NCBI RefSeq assembly: GCF_900109885.1
Contig: NZ_FOBS01000033.1
Location: forward strand, 1 to 32,196
DNA length: 32,196 bases
Reading direction: 5' to 3'
From: Syntrophus gentianae
Lineage (GTDB): Bacteria > Desulfobacterota > Syntrophia > Syntrophales > Syntrophaceae
Numbering within the stretch: position 1 is the first letter of the stretch; every line of letters begins with the position of its first letter. A program made the position numbers and the translations under genes. The notes under the pieces were generated by a model, which did not search any database, was not told the DNA's origin, and was given only the letters and a program-made list of their open reading frames with translations. Below, piece after piece: positions 1-8,626 of the stretch.

Positions 1-1151
1 GCACCCTGAACATCTATGGAATCACCGTCGCCAATGCCGGTTACAGTATCACCGCCGATGGCGGCAACGTGCTGATCAACGGCGGCGCCACGATCGTGGG
101 CGGAACCCTCGAAACCCTCAATGGCGGTACGATTGGCCAGGGCGGTAATTCGGTTGTTAATCTCGACGGATCGTCGGCAGGCGCCATCACCCTCGCCTTG
201 GGCAGCACGTGGACTGCCGGCACGGCCTCGGTCACCAACGTGCAGGGCGCGATCGTCAATCAGGGTGCAATCGTGTTGAACGGAGGAAACGGCGCCTATG
301 CGGACCTTGCATTGCAGGCCAACACGACCCTGTCGGGCGGCGGCACCGTGACCCTGAACAGCCATGACAACAACGGCCTAGCTCGGATATACCAGAGTGG
401 CGGCAACTCTACGCTGACCAATGCCGATAACACAATCCAGGGCTATGGGGTAATCGGCAATGGCAACCTGGCACTGATCAACCAGGGAACGATCAATGCT
501 AACGTTTCGGGACAAACCCTGCTCCTGAACGGTACTGGAGGGATCACCAATACGGGAACCATTATGGCGACCAACGGCGGCACCCTGCAGACGGGCGGAA
601 GCTTCACCAACGACGGCACCGTGAAGGTAGACACGAACAGCACGTTCAAGACGGGTACGGGTACAAATACCTTTACCAATAACGGCACCGTTTCCGGCAG
701 CGGCTCAATCCAGGGTAACTTAGTGAATGCCGGGATCGTAAACCCCGTTAGTCTCACGGATACTCCTTCTACACTGTCTATCGTTGGAAGCTATACACAG
801 GCTTCAGACGGTACGCTTGCTATCGACATCCTCAACCTGACCGATTACAGTCAGCTCTCGGTAACGGATAGTGCCAATCTGTCTGGAACCCTCGCAGTGA
901 GTCTCTTCTCCACGACAATCCTGCAAACCGGCGACGTATTTGACATTCTCCATTGTGATGGTTTACTCTCGGGAATATTCAGCAACTTCTCATCGGAATA
1001 CTTTACAGTCAGCTACACAGATCACGATGTATTCCTGACTGCAACTAAGGACTACAATGGTAGCCCGGTTCCCCTGCCCCCCGCCGTTCTTCTCTTCGGG
1101 ACAGGGTTGCTCGGGATGTTTGGATATCGTTTCCGTCTAAGGCGGAGCTGA
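1..1151 (+). CDS. Repetitive surface/adhesin-like protein with VPLP-type PEP-CTERM sorting signal, 3' part only
   Basis: The reading frame is open from the window edge (codons begin at base 3), so the start lies upstream. The visible 380 or so residues are low-complexity and rich in Gly, Asn and Thr, with recurring 'N.GTI..NGGTL.TGGSFTN.GTV' units that look like a right-handed beta-helix passenger as in autotransporter or haemagglutinin-type proteins. The C-terminus has a short spacer, VPLPPA, a hydrophobic stretch of about 17 residues and a basic tail (RFRLRRS). This is the architecture of VPLPA/PEP-CTERM sorting signals, which are processed by an exosortase and lead to surface or exopolymer association. 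A second protein with the same type of tail is encoded at 29358-30362, so an exosortase is expected elsewhere in the genome. No catalytic domain is visible. The role is inferred to be structural or adhesive. The call as a repeat-rich PEP-CTERM protein is secure; anything finer is not. Confidence 0.8.
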   Translation, partial: TLNIYGITVANAGYSITADGGNVLINGGATIVGGTLETLNGGTIGQGGNSVVNLDGSSAGAITLALGSTWTAGTASVTNVQGAIVNQGAIVLNGGNGAYADLALQANTTLSGGGTVTLNSHDNNGLARIYQSGGNSTLTNADNTIQGYGVIGNGNLALINQGTINANVSGQTLLLNGTGGITNTGTIMATNGGTLQTGGSFTNDGTVKVDTNSTFKTGTGTNTFTNNGTVSGSGSIQGNLVNAGIVNPVSLTDTPSTLSIVGSYTQASDGTLAIDILNLTDYSQLSVTDSANLSGTLAVSLFSTTILQTGDVFDILHCDGLLSGIFSNFSSEYFTVSYTDHDVFLTATKDYNGSPVPLPPAVLLFGTGLLGMFGYRFRLRRS

Positions 1152-1197
1152 AGGATCATCACGATGTGTTTTGTACTCTGAAACAACGCATCCTCTT

Positions 1198-1235
1198 CTG
1201 CTCCGGGCACGGAAGGACTTTTGTGCCCGGAGCAG
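1198..1235. terminator. Strong hairpin after the surface-protein gene
   Basis: Bases 1198-1210 and 1223-1235 form a perfect 13-bp GC-rich stem (CTGCTCCGGGCAC and its complement) with a 12-base loop. It lies about 50 bases after the stop of the surface-protein gene and before the convergent ABC exporter genes. There is no long T tract directly after it, so it is a likely but not textbook intrinsic terminator. Confidence 0.55.
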
Positions 1236-1249
1236 GCATCGCAATGGCA

Positions 1250-1289
1250 GCGGCCATATCAATGGCATTCAATGCCTTGATATGGCCGC
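1250..1289. terminator. Second strong hairpin, likely bidirectional terminator
   Basis: Bases 1250-1262 and 1277-1289 form a perfect 13-bp stem (GCGGCCATATCAA and its complement). The 14-base interior can itself fold (GGCAT/ATGCC). On the plus strand it is followed by the pyrimidine run CTTTCCCCTCTC. It sits between convergent genes (surface protein on plus, ABC exporters on minus), which fits a two-way terminator. The rest of 1152-1454 shows no convincing gene. Confidence 0.55.
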
Positions 1290-1454
1290 CTTTCCCCTCT
1301 CAATCCTCATGATGCACTCCCACAAAACTTTTACACTGCGACATTTTATCGGGACCACCGAACAAAAAAATGCGGAGCGGTCACAGGAGTTGATCATCCG
1401 CTCCCGCATCTCCCAGCCTCGAAAGAGGGCATTCCAAGCCGGCATTTGCTGAAC

Positions 1455-3298
1455 TCACTCGAACTGGCTGTTGTAAAGTTCTGAATAGAACCCCTGCGCC
1501 TCGAGCAATTGCTGGTGATTGCCGCGCTCAAGAATGCTGCCGTCCCGGATGACCAGGATCTCATCGGCCTTCTGGATCGTGCTTAAGCGATGGGCGATGA
1601 CGAAACTGGTCCGGCCCTTCATCAGCTTCCGCATGGCCTGCTGGATATGCATCTCCGTGCGGGTGTCTACGCTGCTCGTTGCCTCGTCCAGGATCAGGAT
1701 GGCCGGATCGGCCAGAATCGCCCGGGCGATGGTCAATAGCTGCCGCTGTCCCTGACTGAGGTTGCCGCCTTCCTCGCCCAGCACCGTTTCATACCCTTGA
1801 GGCAGACGTTCGATGAAGGAATGGGCGTTGGCCAGCCGCGCCGCTAACTCGACCTCCTCGTCGGTGGCGTTCAACCTTCCATAGCGGATATTTTCGCGGA
1901 CCGATTCCGAGAAGAGGTAGGCATCCTGCAGAACGATGCCCAGGGCGCGCCGGAGGCTCTCTTTCTGAATCCTGCGGATGTCCAGGCCATCGATCCGGAT
2001 CGATCCGCCATCGATGTCGTAGAATCGGGTCAGCAGGTTGACGACCGTCGTTTTCCCGCTCCGGTCGGCCCCACCAGGGCGATTCTCTGTCCCGGAGCGG
2101 CATGCAGATTCACCTCGTGCAGGACGGGTATCTCCGCCGAATAGGCGAAACGGACCCCTTCGAAGTCCACCTCCCCGGCAACCTCCCTCAATATCTCCGC
2201 ATCGGGATCATCCCTCTGTTCGGGTTCCTCGTCCATCACCGCGAAGACCCGTTCCGCCCCGGCGAGGGCGGCCTGGAAGGTGTTGTACGAATTGGCCAGT
2301 TCGTTGATCGGCCGGGCGAACTGCTTGGAGTAGTTGAGAAAGCTGGCGATGACCCCGATCGAAAGCATCCCGCCCACGGCCATCCAGCCGCCTACCGCCG
2401 CCACGACTGCGAAACTGAGATTATTGACCATGTTCATCAGGGGCGGGACAAGACCGGAGAAGATCTGGGCGCGGAGGCCGACCCTGGTCAGGCGCCGATT
2501 GATTTCTTGAAATTCCCGGCGGGACGCCTCTTCCCGGCCGAAAGCCTTGACGACACGGGCGCCGGAGATTTTCTCCTCGATATAGGCGTTGACCTGCCCC
2601 AATTCGGTCTGCTGTCCGCTGAAATAGTGCCGGGTGCGTCTGGCAATCGCCCCGGTCAGGCCGACTCCCAGCGGAATAACCAGCAGGCTCAGGATCGTCA
2701 GGGAGGGGGAGAGGACCAGCATCATCGTGAGCGCTCCCCCGAGCAGAATGAAACTGCTGAAGATATGGGCGATGCTCTGCGACAGGGTATTGTTGATATT
2801 TTCAATGTCATTGGTCAACCGGCTCATCAATTCGCCGTGGGGATTCTGGTCGAAAAACTTCAGAGGAAGGGTCTGTATCTTGGCAAACAACGCATCGCGC
2901 AATCTTTGGATCGTGTTCTGGGAGATCGCCACCAGGAGATAGGTCTGAGCCCAGGTCGCCAGGGCTGCGCTCAGGTAGACGGCAAGGAGGTTCAGGGAAA
3001 TCGAGGAAAGGCGCGCAAAATCGACACCGCCCTTGCCGCCGGTCAGGGCGTCGACCGCCCTGCCGATCAGGAAAGGCCCGCTGAGGGTGAGAAGGGAAGC
3101 GGTCAGGATCAAAGCGAAAACGAGGAGAAGGGACCATTGTTCCCCTTTTAAATAACCCCAGAGCCGCATCAGGGTGCCTCGGGATGACTTTGCCTTTTCC
3201 GACGGGGCCGGAAAGGGGAAGGGGGAATGCCCCGGCCCCAGTTTGGTTCCCGTCGCCGACATACCGGCGCCTCTTGCCCGACGAAAACGTCCGTTCAT
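1455..3298 (-). pseudogene. Half-size ABC exporter, second subunit, frameshifted in Walker A
   Basis: This is a fused membrane-plus-ATPase exporter subunit of the MsbA/multidrug type. The first frame (from the ATG at 3298, which overlaps the stop of the upstream gene as ATGA) covers six membrane segments and runs to the Walker A motif, GPTGAGK. It then goes out of frame at the T run 2051-2054 on the plus strand. With one more base the sequence continues cleanly as [19 protein letters not shown] and on through signature SQGQRQ, Walker [13 protein letters not shown] and switch HRLST to a normal C-terminus at 1455. The break is a one-base loss in a homopolymer, so it is either a real recent mutation or a sequencing/assembly error. 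If real, the ATPase domain is lost. It pairs with the gene at 3295-5022, as in heterodimeric exporters. Confidence 0.85.
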
Positions 3299-5022
3299 TC
3301 GAGTCTCCCGTTTCCCAGCTGGGAGGCAAAGATTTCCCGGCACAGGGGACACTCCGCCATCAGTTGCCGATGCGTCCCGAGACCGATCAGCCGGCCCTCG
3401 TCCAGCAGAAGAAGACGGTCGGCATCCAGAACGCTGGCTACCCGCTGGGCGATCATGAGACAGGTCGTCTCTTTGAGCCCGCGCAGTTCCTTGCGGAGGC
3501 GTGCTTCCGTCGCCGGATCCAGGGCGCTGGCGGCATCGTCCAGAAGAAGGATCCGCGGCTTTCGCAGCAGCGCCCGGGCAATGGATAGACGCTGTTTCTG
3601 GCCGCCGGAGAGATTCAGCCCCCGTTGATCAAGGCGGGTGTCATAGCCGTTGGGGAATTTGCTGATGAATTCGTGCGCCTGAGCGGTTCGGGCGGCCTGT
3701 TCAATCTCCGCTGCGGAGGCTTCCGGATTGCCCCAGCGGATATTTTCCAGGATCGTTCCGGAAAAGAGGCGGGATTCCTGGAAAACCATTCCGATCCCCT
3801 GTCTCAGGTCATCCAGGCCATAGTCGCGGACATCCACGCCATCGATGAGGACGCGGCCGGAAGAGACATCGTAAAAGCGGGGAATCAGGTTCACCAGGGT
3901 GGATTTTCCGGAACCGGTCGCCCCGAGAACGGCAATCAGCTCGCCGGGGGATGCACTGAAGGTGATCCCCTGTAACGCCGGAACGCCGCCGTTTCCATCA
4001 TAACAGAAGGAGACGTTTTCGAATTCGATCCGCCCCAACTGGACCCGGTGCCCCGCCGGCCGTGCCGGACTGGAGATGTCGACCTTTGCCTCCAGCACTT
4101 CCCCGATCCGGTCGGAAGAGGCCTTGGCCCGGGTGAGCATCACGGTCATGAAGGCGACCATCATGAGGGCGAAGAGGATTTGCGTCACATAGGTAATAAA
4201 AGCCATCACCTGGCCGACCTGCATGTTCCCGGAGTCGACCCGGAGGCCGCCGAACCAGATCACCGCCACCACGCTCAGGTTCATCAGGGCGAACATGGCG
4301 GGCATCGTTGTGCCCACTCTCCGTCCGGCCCGGATGGTCATATCGGCCAGGTCCGAATTGGCTTTGCCGAAACGGCCGATCTCATAGTCGGAACGGACAA
4401 AGGCCTTGATGACCCGGACCCCGGAGAGGTTTTCCCGCAGGACGGCGTTGACGCGGTCCAGGCGCTGTTGCACCTGGGAGAAGAGGGGGAACCCGGAGCG
4501 GATGATGAGGAAGAGGGTCAGCGCCAGCAAGGGCAGAGTGACGCCCAGAATCGTCGCCAGTCCGGGATTGAGGGCGACGGCCATCAGAATCCCGCCGAGG
4601 CAGAGCAGAGGCGCGCGGACCATCAGGCGCAGCATCGCCAGGACGATGTTCTGGACCTGGGTCACATCATTGGTCAGGCGGGTGATCAGGGAGGCCGTGG
4701 AGAAGGCATCGAGGTTTTTAAAGGAAAAGGATTGGGTCTTGGCAAAGAGCGCGGCCCGGAGATCCGCCCCGAAATTCTGCGATGCGTGACAGGCGAAAAA
4801 CGTGCAGCCCAAGCCGCCACCCACGCCGATCAGAGCGACGGCGGTCATCAGCACGCCGGTCCCGAGGATGAGATCCGTATTGCCGCCGGCAATGCCCTTA
4901 TCCACGATCCGGGCCATCAGGGTCGGCTGCAGCAGGTCACAGGTGACCTCCAGCATCATGAACAGCGGCGCCATCAGGGCGGATTTCCAGTAAGGCTGAA
5001 GGAAAGGGTGGAATCGCTTCAC
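3295..5022 (-). CDS. Half-size ABC exporter, first subunit (MsbA/multidrug type)
   Basis: This 575-aa protein has an N-terminal six-helix exporter membrane domain (about residues 1-310) and a C-terminal ATPase with Walker A GATGSGKST, signature LSGGQKQ, Walker B ILLLDDAASALD and a D-loop. The residue after Walker B is Asp (LDDA) where catalytically competent subunits have Glu. The switch region reads AQRVAS instead of the usual HRLST. Both changes suggest a degenerate nucleotide site, typical of one half of a heterodimeric exporter. The start is GTG, with GGAG about 10 bases before it and an in-frame stop further upstream. Its stop overlaps the start of the partner gene. Substrate unknown; drug or lipid export is the usual role. 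It is divergent from the metal-import operon and shows no functional link to it. Confidence 0.85.
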   Translation of the reverse strand: MKRFHPFLQPYWKSALMAPLFMMLEVTCDLLQPTLMARIVDKGIAGGNTDLILGTGVLMTAVALIGVGGGLGCTFFACHASQNFGADLRAALFAKTQSFSFKNLDAFSTASLITRLTNDVTQVQNIVLAMLRLMVRAPLLCLGGILMAVALNPGLATILGVTLPLLALTLFLIIRSGFPLFSQVQQRLDRVNAVLRENLSGVRVIKAFVRSDYEIGRFGKANSDLADMTIRAGRRVGTTMPAMFALMNLSVVAVIWFGGLRVDSGNMQVGQVMAFITYVTQILFALMMVAFMTVMLTRAKASSDRIGEVLEAKVDISSPARPAGHRVQLGRIEFENVSFCYDGNGGVPALQGITFSASPGELIAVLGATGSGKSTLVNLIPRFYDVSSGRVLIDGVDVRDYGLDDLRQGIGMVFQESRLFSGTILENIRWGNPEASAAEIEQAARTAQAHEFISKFPNGYDTRLDQRGLNLSGGQKQRLSIARALLRKPRILLLDDAASALDPATEARLRKELRGLKETTCLMIAQRVASVLDADRLLLLDEGRLIGLGTHRQLMAECPLCREIFASQLGNGRLE

Positions 5023-5189
5023 CTTGAATTCTCCATTTCTTATTCCATGTCAAAACAAATGCTGCGTGACCTTCGTGGCCTCCCGACCTGCGATTGAGCA
5101 CGCCTTTGAAGGTTGTCTTATCCTCTCCTCTCGAAAAAAGAAAGTTTTTGTCCATTCAGATGTTTTTGCGAAGAAGGAAAGAAATGGGC

Positions 5190-5248
5190 TTGACATTGTG
5201 TGCTGGAAAGCATATGTCCGCATCTGCATATATTAATGACGGCATATG
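5190..5248 (+). promoter_or_regulatory. Promoter with phased operator array upstream of the TonB-dependent operon
   Basis: TTGACA (5190-5195) is followed at once by half-sites at 5196 (TTGTG), 5212 (ATATG), 5228 (ATATA) and 5244 (ATATG), exactly 16 bases apart. Consecutive half-sites form overlapping dyads of the form WTATG-N10-CATAW: 5196-5215, 5212-5231 and 5228-5247. The right arm of the first dyad lies where a -10 box would be (TATGTC at 5213, 17 bases from the -35). Sites inside and just past a promoter usually mean repression. Equivalent arrays occur at 21754 and 30661. Confidence 0.7.
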
Positions 5249-5300
5249 TTATGGTTTGTAGACTGGCTCAGCCCTATTTGAAAATATAAAGGATTTTAAA

Positions 5301-6176
5301 GTGTTGACGTTTCCATCCGCATTTATCCTGAATGAAGCCTCGGAGATACTCCGAGGCTATTATGGCGCCGCCATCGAATCCCTCATTGTCGAAAGGGTGG
5401 TGGTCGGCGTTTTCTTTACGGGCGTCAAACTCTCCAACGGTTCCGGAGGGGTCGCCTACACGCCGCCCGAAACGGTGGCGGATGCAGGCCGGCAGATTCT
5501 GCGGGAAGATTTCCCCCCGATTCATGGGATGCCTGTACAGGACGTTTTGTCCGGTAGGCTGTCAAGTCCCTTTGCCCATATCCTTCGGCTGGCGGCGATC
5601 AATGCCCTCTCCGTGCCCCTTTTCCAGGAGGGACGCTATGTCCTGGCGGAGAACACGGACCTAGCGGATGTTCCGCACCTCTTTGCCGGGCGGCGGATCT
5701 GCATGGTGGGGGCCATCATACCACTTCTGAAGCGCCTCAGGGAACTGGGGGCCGGGAAGATTCAAGTCATTGATTACAAGAAGGAAAGTCAAAGCGAAGT
5801 CGAATCGGCCGGCGGGGAATTTGTTCCCCCGGAATTTACGGCGAACACCCTGGCGCAGTGCGAGACGGCCGTTTTCACCGGGGCGACCGTCGCCAACGGC
5901 ACGATCGAGTCTCTTCTCCGGCTTGTTCCACAAGAGGCCATCGTGGCCGTTGTGGGACCGACGGCGGGCTTTGTCCCGGAGCCCCTCTTCCAACGCAGGG
6001 TGGCCCTGGTCGGTACCGCCATCGTGACGGACAGCGATGCGGCCCTGGAGATCATTGCCGAGGGAGGCGGCGCCTATCGGCTTTTCGGCCGCTGCTTCAA
6101 AAAAATCAATGTGCTGAACCAGGAACGGATCGAACAATTAAAGAGGAGAGACGATGAACAGCGAGCAACAGGATAA
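5301..6176 (+). CDS. DUF364 / putative heavy-metal chelation protein, first copy
   Basis: This 291-aa protein belongs to the DUF364 (PF04016) family with the usual DUF4213-like N-terminal part. The one solved family structure I recall (a Desulfitobacterium protein) shows an enolase-like N-domain plus a Rossmann-like domain, with a proposed role in heavy-metal chelation; no reaction is established. Here the N-domain carries GVFFTGVKLSNGSGGVAYTP, and the C-domain carries the family pattern AVFTGATVANGTIESLL followed by VGPTAGFVPEPLF. The start is GTG at 5301 with AAAGGA eight bases before it; TTG at 5304 is the alternative. It is the first gene of the operon and overlaps fmdE-like by 23 bases. 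Two diverged copies lie at 10383 and 18299. A function in handling the imported metal or metal chelate is inferred from context. Confidence 0.85.
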   Translation: MLTFPSAFILNEASEILRGYYGAAIESLIVERVVVGVFFTGVKLSNGSGGVAYTPPETVADAGRQILREDFPPIHGMPVQDVLSGRLSSPFAHILRLAAINALSVPLFQEGRYVLAENTDLADVPHLFAGRRICMVGAIIPLLKRLRELGAGKIQVIDYKKESQSEVESAGGEFVPPEFTANTLAQCETAVFTGATVANGTIESLLRLVPQEAIVAVVGPTAGFVPEPLFQRRVALVGTAIVTDSDAALEIIAEGGGAYRLFGRCFKKINVLNQERIEQLKRRDDEQRATG

Positions 6177-6732
6177 GGATCAGTACGCCAGGCTGCTGGA
6201 AGAGGCTGGACGGTTTCATGGAGATGTCTGCGCCGGCATCCAGATCGGTACGAGAATGACCATGTGCGCCCTGCGGAAACTAGGCATCGCGGACCCCAAG
6301 GGGGCGGATGGGAAAAAAATGATGGTCTTTGTGGAAATCGACCGCTGCGCCACGGATGCGATCATGGCTTTGACCGGTTGCAGACCGGGGAAAAGAACCA
6401 TGAAGGTCCTCGATTACGGAAAGATGGCGGCAACCTTTATCAATCTGGAGACGGAAAAAGCAGTGCGGGTGGCGGTCATCCAAAAAAGGGAAGAAGGTGA
6501 GGGAGGCGGAGATGCCGACTTCGGGAGTCTCAGCGAAGAGGAGCTTTTTTCCGTCACCGAGGTCCAGGTTCCCCTGCGTCCCGAGGACATGCCCGGCAAG
6601 CCCGTCCGCCGCTGCCGGTGCGCCCTCTGCGGGGAAGACGTCCTCGATGGGCGGGAGATGAAATATGAGGGGGTAACGCTCTGCCGACCATGCTTTGAGA
6701 AGAAAAAATATTACTACCCTACCGCAAGTTAA
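6154..6732 (+). CDS. FmdE-like protein with C-terminal zinc ribbon
   Basis: This 192-aa protein resembles FmdE, a protein encoded with the molybdenum or tungsten formylmethanofuran dehydrogenase in methanogens and widespread alone in other anaerobes. The family core shows FHGDVCAGIQIGTRM (residues 21-35), VEIDRCATDAIMALTGCRPGKR (60-81) and DYGKMAATF (87-95). The conserved His22, Cys26, Cys65 and Cys76 are plausible metal ligands. A zinc-ribbon-like end has C156-x2-C159 and C177-x2-C180. No signal peptide, so cytoplasmic. The family's biochemical role is not settled. Its place between DUF364 and tonB suggests a role in receiving or sensing the imported metal (inference). The start ATG at 6154 overlaps the previous gene and follows GGAGAG. 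Confidence 0.85.
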   Translation: MNSEQQDKDQYARLLEEAGRFHGDVCAGIQIGTRMTMCALRKLGIADPKGADGKKMMVFVEIDRCATDAIMALTGCRPGKRTMKVLDYGKMAATFINLETEKAVRVAVIQKREEGEGGGDADFGSLSEEELFSVTEVQVPLRPEDMPGKPVRRCRCALCGEDVLDGREMKYEGVTLCRPCFEKKKYYYPTAS

Positions 6733-6809
6733 CAGGGGAAGCGCCGGTGTATCCGATCTCTTTGGGTGTAGGAGGAAAAAGAGCAAACTGCTGGGAGGCG
6801 AATTCGGCC

Positions 6810-7586
6810 ATGGAAAGAACGGACAGACAGATCCGCAACTGCAAGGGGATTGCCCTGTCCTTCGTCCTCCATGCCTTCTGCATCGCAGGTGTCCTGCTCT
6901 CCGTTGCCCTGTCTGCTCAACACCCGGACACCGTGCAGGTGTTATTGACCCTGGAGCCTTCGAGTGGCGGTGCCGGGAAAATTTGTCAGGAAACACCGGG
7001 GGTCAAGAAGTCCCAGAGTCTTTCGGCAAAAGAGAAACCCTGCCGGCGGAGTCCGATCCGGCAGACCAGCCTGCCTGCTCTTTCTCCAGCAATGGATAAG
7101 GCCCCCGTGGAAAAGTCAACGGATGCCACCCCAGTGCTGAATAAGACGCCGGTTGAGACAGCTGCCCCAATAAAGGCCGTCGGTTCCGGAATCCGCGGGG
7201 AGGCTGCCGTACCGGCCATTGCGGGGGCCGGAACTGGAGAGGGGAATGGCGCCGGCCGTCATGAGGGGGCAGGGCAGGGCCGTGAATCCCAAGAGGCTTT
7301 GAAAAACCGCTACCTGCGGGAACACTTTGCCTACATCCGCGACCTCATCTTGAAAAACCTCTCCTATCCCCCCATGGCCAGGAAGGGCGGCTGGCAGGGA
7401 AAAGTGAAGGTGTCCTTTATCGTCCGGGAAGATGGGAGGGTGGAGGGCATCAGGATTGTCGAGAGTTCCGGTTATCTGGTGCTGGACAGGAATGTCGTGG
7501 AGACGATTCGAGAGGTCCAGCCCTTCCCGAAGCCGCCTGTGAGGGCGGAACTGGTGATCCCTGTTACCTATGCGCTGAAGACATGA
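6810..7586 (+). CDS. tonB: TonB energy-transducing protein
   Basis: The protein has a short basic N-terminus and one membrane helix starting near residue 14 that contains SFVLH, the Ser-x3-His signature of TonB anchors. A Pro/Ala/Thr-rich periplasmic linker follows, then a TonB C-terminal domain: YPPMARKGGWQGKVKVSF..DGRVEGIRIVESSG and the end QPFPKPP. It would transmit proton-motive energy from ExbB/ExbD to the receptor encoded at 16016. I chose ATG 6810 because GGGAGG lies about 11 bases before it and the N-terminus then matches the family. A GTG at 6747 in the same frame, with AGGGGAAG before it, would add 21 residues before the anchor and cannot be excluded. The stop overlaps the permease start (ATGA). 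A dedicated TonB inside the operon indicates a self-contained import system. Confidence 0.88.
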   Translation: MERTDRQIRNCKGIALSFVLHAFCIAGVLLSVALSAQHPDTVQVLLTLEPSSGGAGKICQETPGVKKSQSLSAKEKPCRRSPIRQTSLPALSPAMDKAPVEKSTDATPVLNKTPVETAAPIKAVGSGIRGEAAVPAIAGAGTGEGNGAGRHEGAGQGRESQEALKNRYLREHFAYIRDLILKNLSYPPMARKGGWQGKVKVSFIVREDGRVEGIRIVESSGYLVLDRNVVETIREVQPFPKPPVRAELVIPVTYALKT

Positions 7587-8626
7587 ACAATTTGTCGGAA
7601 AGTCCTCGATCCATGAAACGCAATCTCCTATTTCCGGTGCTGTCCCTTCTTCTCCTTCTGACGGTGGCCTTTTCGCTGACCCTTGGCAAATATCCCCTCG
7701 GTCTGACGGATATTGCCGGTTTTTTCCTTCACAAGATATTCAGCGCCGGGAATATGGAGCCCGAGCAATCCAGTCTGCTGGAAAGCCTTCTCTTTGAAAT
7801 CCGTCTGCCCCGCATTCTAGCGGCCATCCTCATCGGTGCGTCGCTTGCCGTTGCGGGAACCGCCTTTCAGGCCATGTTCGTGAATCCCCTCGTGTCGCCT
7901 TCCCTTCTCGGCGTCCTGGCCGGGGCCTCCTTCGGCGCTGCGCTGGGCATGGTTTTTACCAAAAACTGGATTACCGTGCAGATCCTTACCTTTGCCTTCG
8001 GCTTTCTTGCCGTTCTTATCTCCGTTGGCATCGCCAGGATGCACAAAGGCAATACCATCCTCCTCCTCGTACTTGGCGGCGTCATCAGCAGCGCGCTTTT
8101 CACCTCCCTTTTATCCGTCATCAAATATGTCGCCGATCCCTACAACCAGTTGCCCGCCATCACCCAGTGGCTCATGGGCGGATTGTCCCTCGTGGATGGG
8201 AAAAGCCTGCTGGCCGCCGGGATTCCCCAGGTGGCCGGAATCGTCCTTGTCATCCTGTTTTCCGGGTATCTCAATGCCCTGAGCATGGGGGACGAAGAGG
8301 CCCGGTCACTGGGCATTCCTGTTGAAGGGATCCGCATGCTCCTCATCTTCCTGGCGACGCTGATGAGCGCGCTGACCGTCGTGCTGGCGGGCATGATCGG
8401 CTGGGTGGGGCTCATCATCCCCCATGTGGCACGGATGCTTGTGGGGCCGGACAATAAGATCCTCGTTCCGGCGAGCGCCCTCATCGGGGCCATCTATCTG
8501 ATCGTGGTCGATGATATTTCGCGGATGGTCTTCACCATGGAGATCCCCCTCGGGATCACGACCTCTCTCATCGGCATTCCCTTTTTCGCAATCATCCTGA
8601 GGAAGGCAAAAAAAGGATGGAACTGA
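7583..8626 (+). CDS. FecCD-family ABC transporter permease (B12/siderophore/molybdate type)
   Basis: The 347-aa protein is highly hydrophobic, with about ten predicted membrane helices, and has the family hallmark FEIRLPRILAAILIGASLAVAGTAFQAMFVNPLVSPSLLGVLAGASFGA. Further family motifs are GWVGLIIPHVARMLVGPDN and PLGITTSLIGIPFFAIIL. It is the inner-membrane channel of a type II importer, the class used for cobalamin, haem, iron-siderophores and, in Haemophilus MolBCA, molybdate/tungstate. A homodimer with the ATPase encoded next is expected. Its start overlaps the tonB stop by four bases and its end overlaps the ATPase start by 10. The sequence alone does not fix the substrate. Confidence 0.93.
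   Translation: MNNLSESPRSMKRNLLFPVLSLLLLLTVAFSLTLGKYPLGLTDIAGFFLHKIFSAGNMEPEQSSLLESLLFEIRLPRILAAILIGASLAVAGTAFQAMFVNPLVSPSLLGVLAGASFGAALGMVFTKNWITVQILTFAFGFLAVLISVGIARMHKGNTILLLVLGGVISSALFTSLLSVIKYVADPYNQLPAITQWLMGGLSLVDGKSLLAAGIPQVAGIVLVILFSGYLNALSMGDEEARSLGIPVEGIRMLLIFLATLMSALTVVLAGMIGWVGLIIPHVARMLVGPDNKILVPASALIGAIYLIVVDDISRMVFTMEIPLGITTSLIGIPFFAIILRKAKKGWN

Noticed and set aside
69-800. CRISPR-like or tandem DNA repeats in the surface-protein gene
   Set aside because: The repetition is at protein level (Gly/Asn/Thr motifs); no conserved DNA repeat with regular spacers was seen, and no cas gene is present.
1171-1452. Possible 93-aa plus-strand gene after the surface protein
   Set aside because: It runs through two perfect hairpins, has no ribosome-binding site and no protein-like character.
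2102-3151. Long plus-strand open frame opposite the ABC exporter
   Set aside because: It is the antisense of a conserved exporter domain; its composition (Gly/Asp/Gln/Arg-rich) is that of a shadow frame.
4048-5097. 349-aa plus-strand open frame opposite the first ABC exporter
   Set aside because: His/Asp/Gly-rich shadow of a well-supported gene on the other strand.
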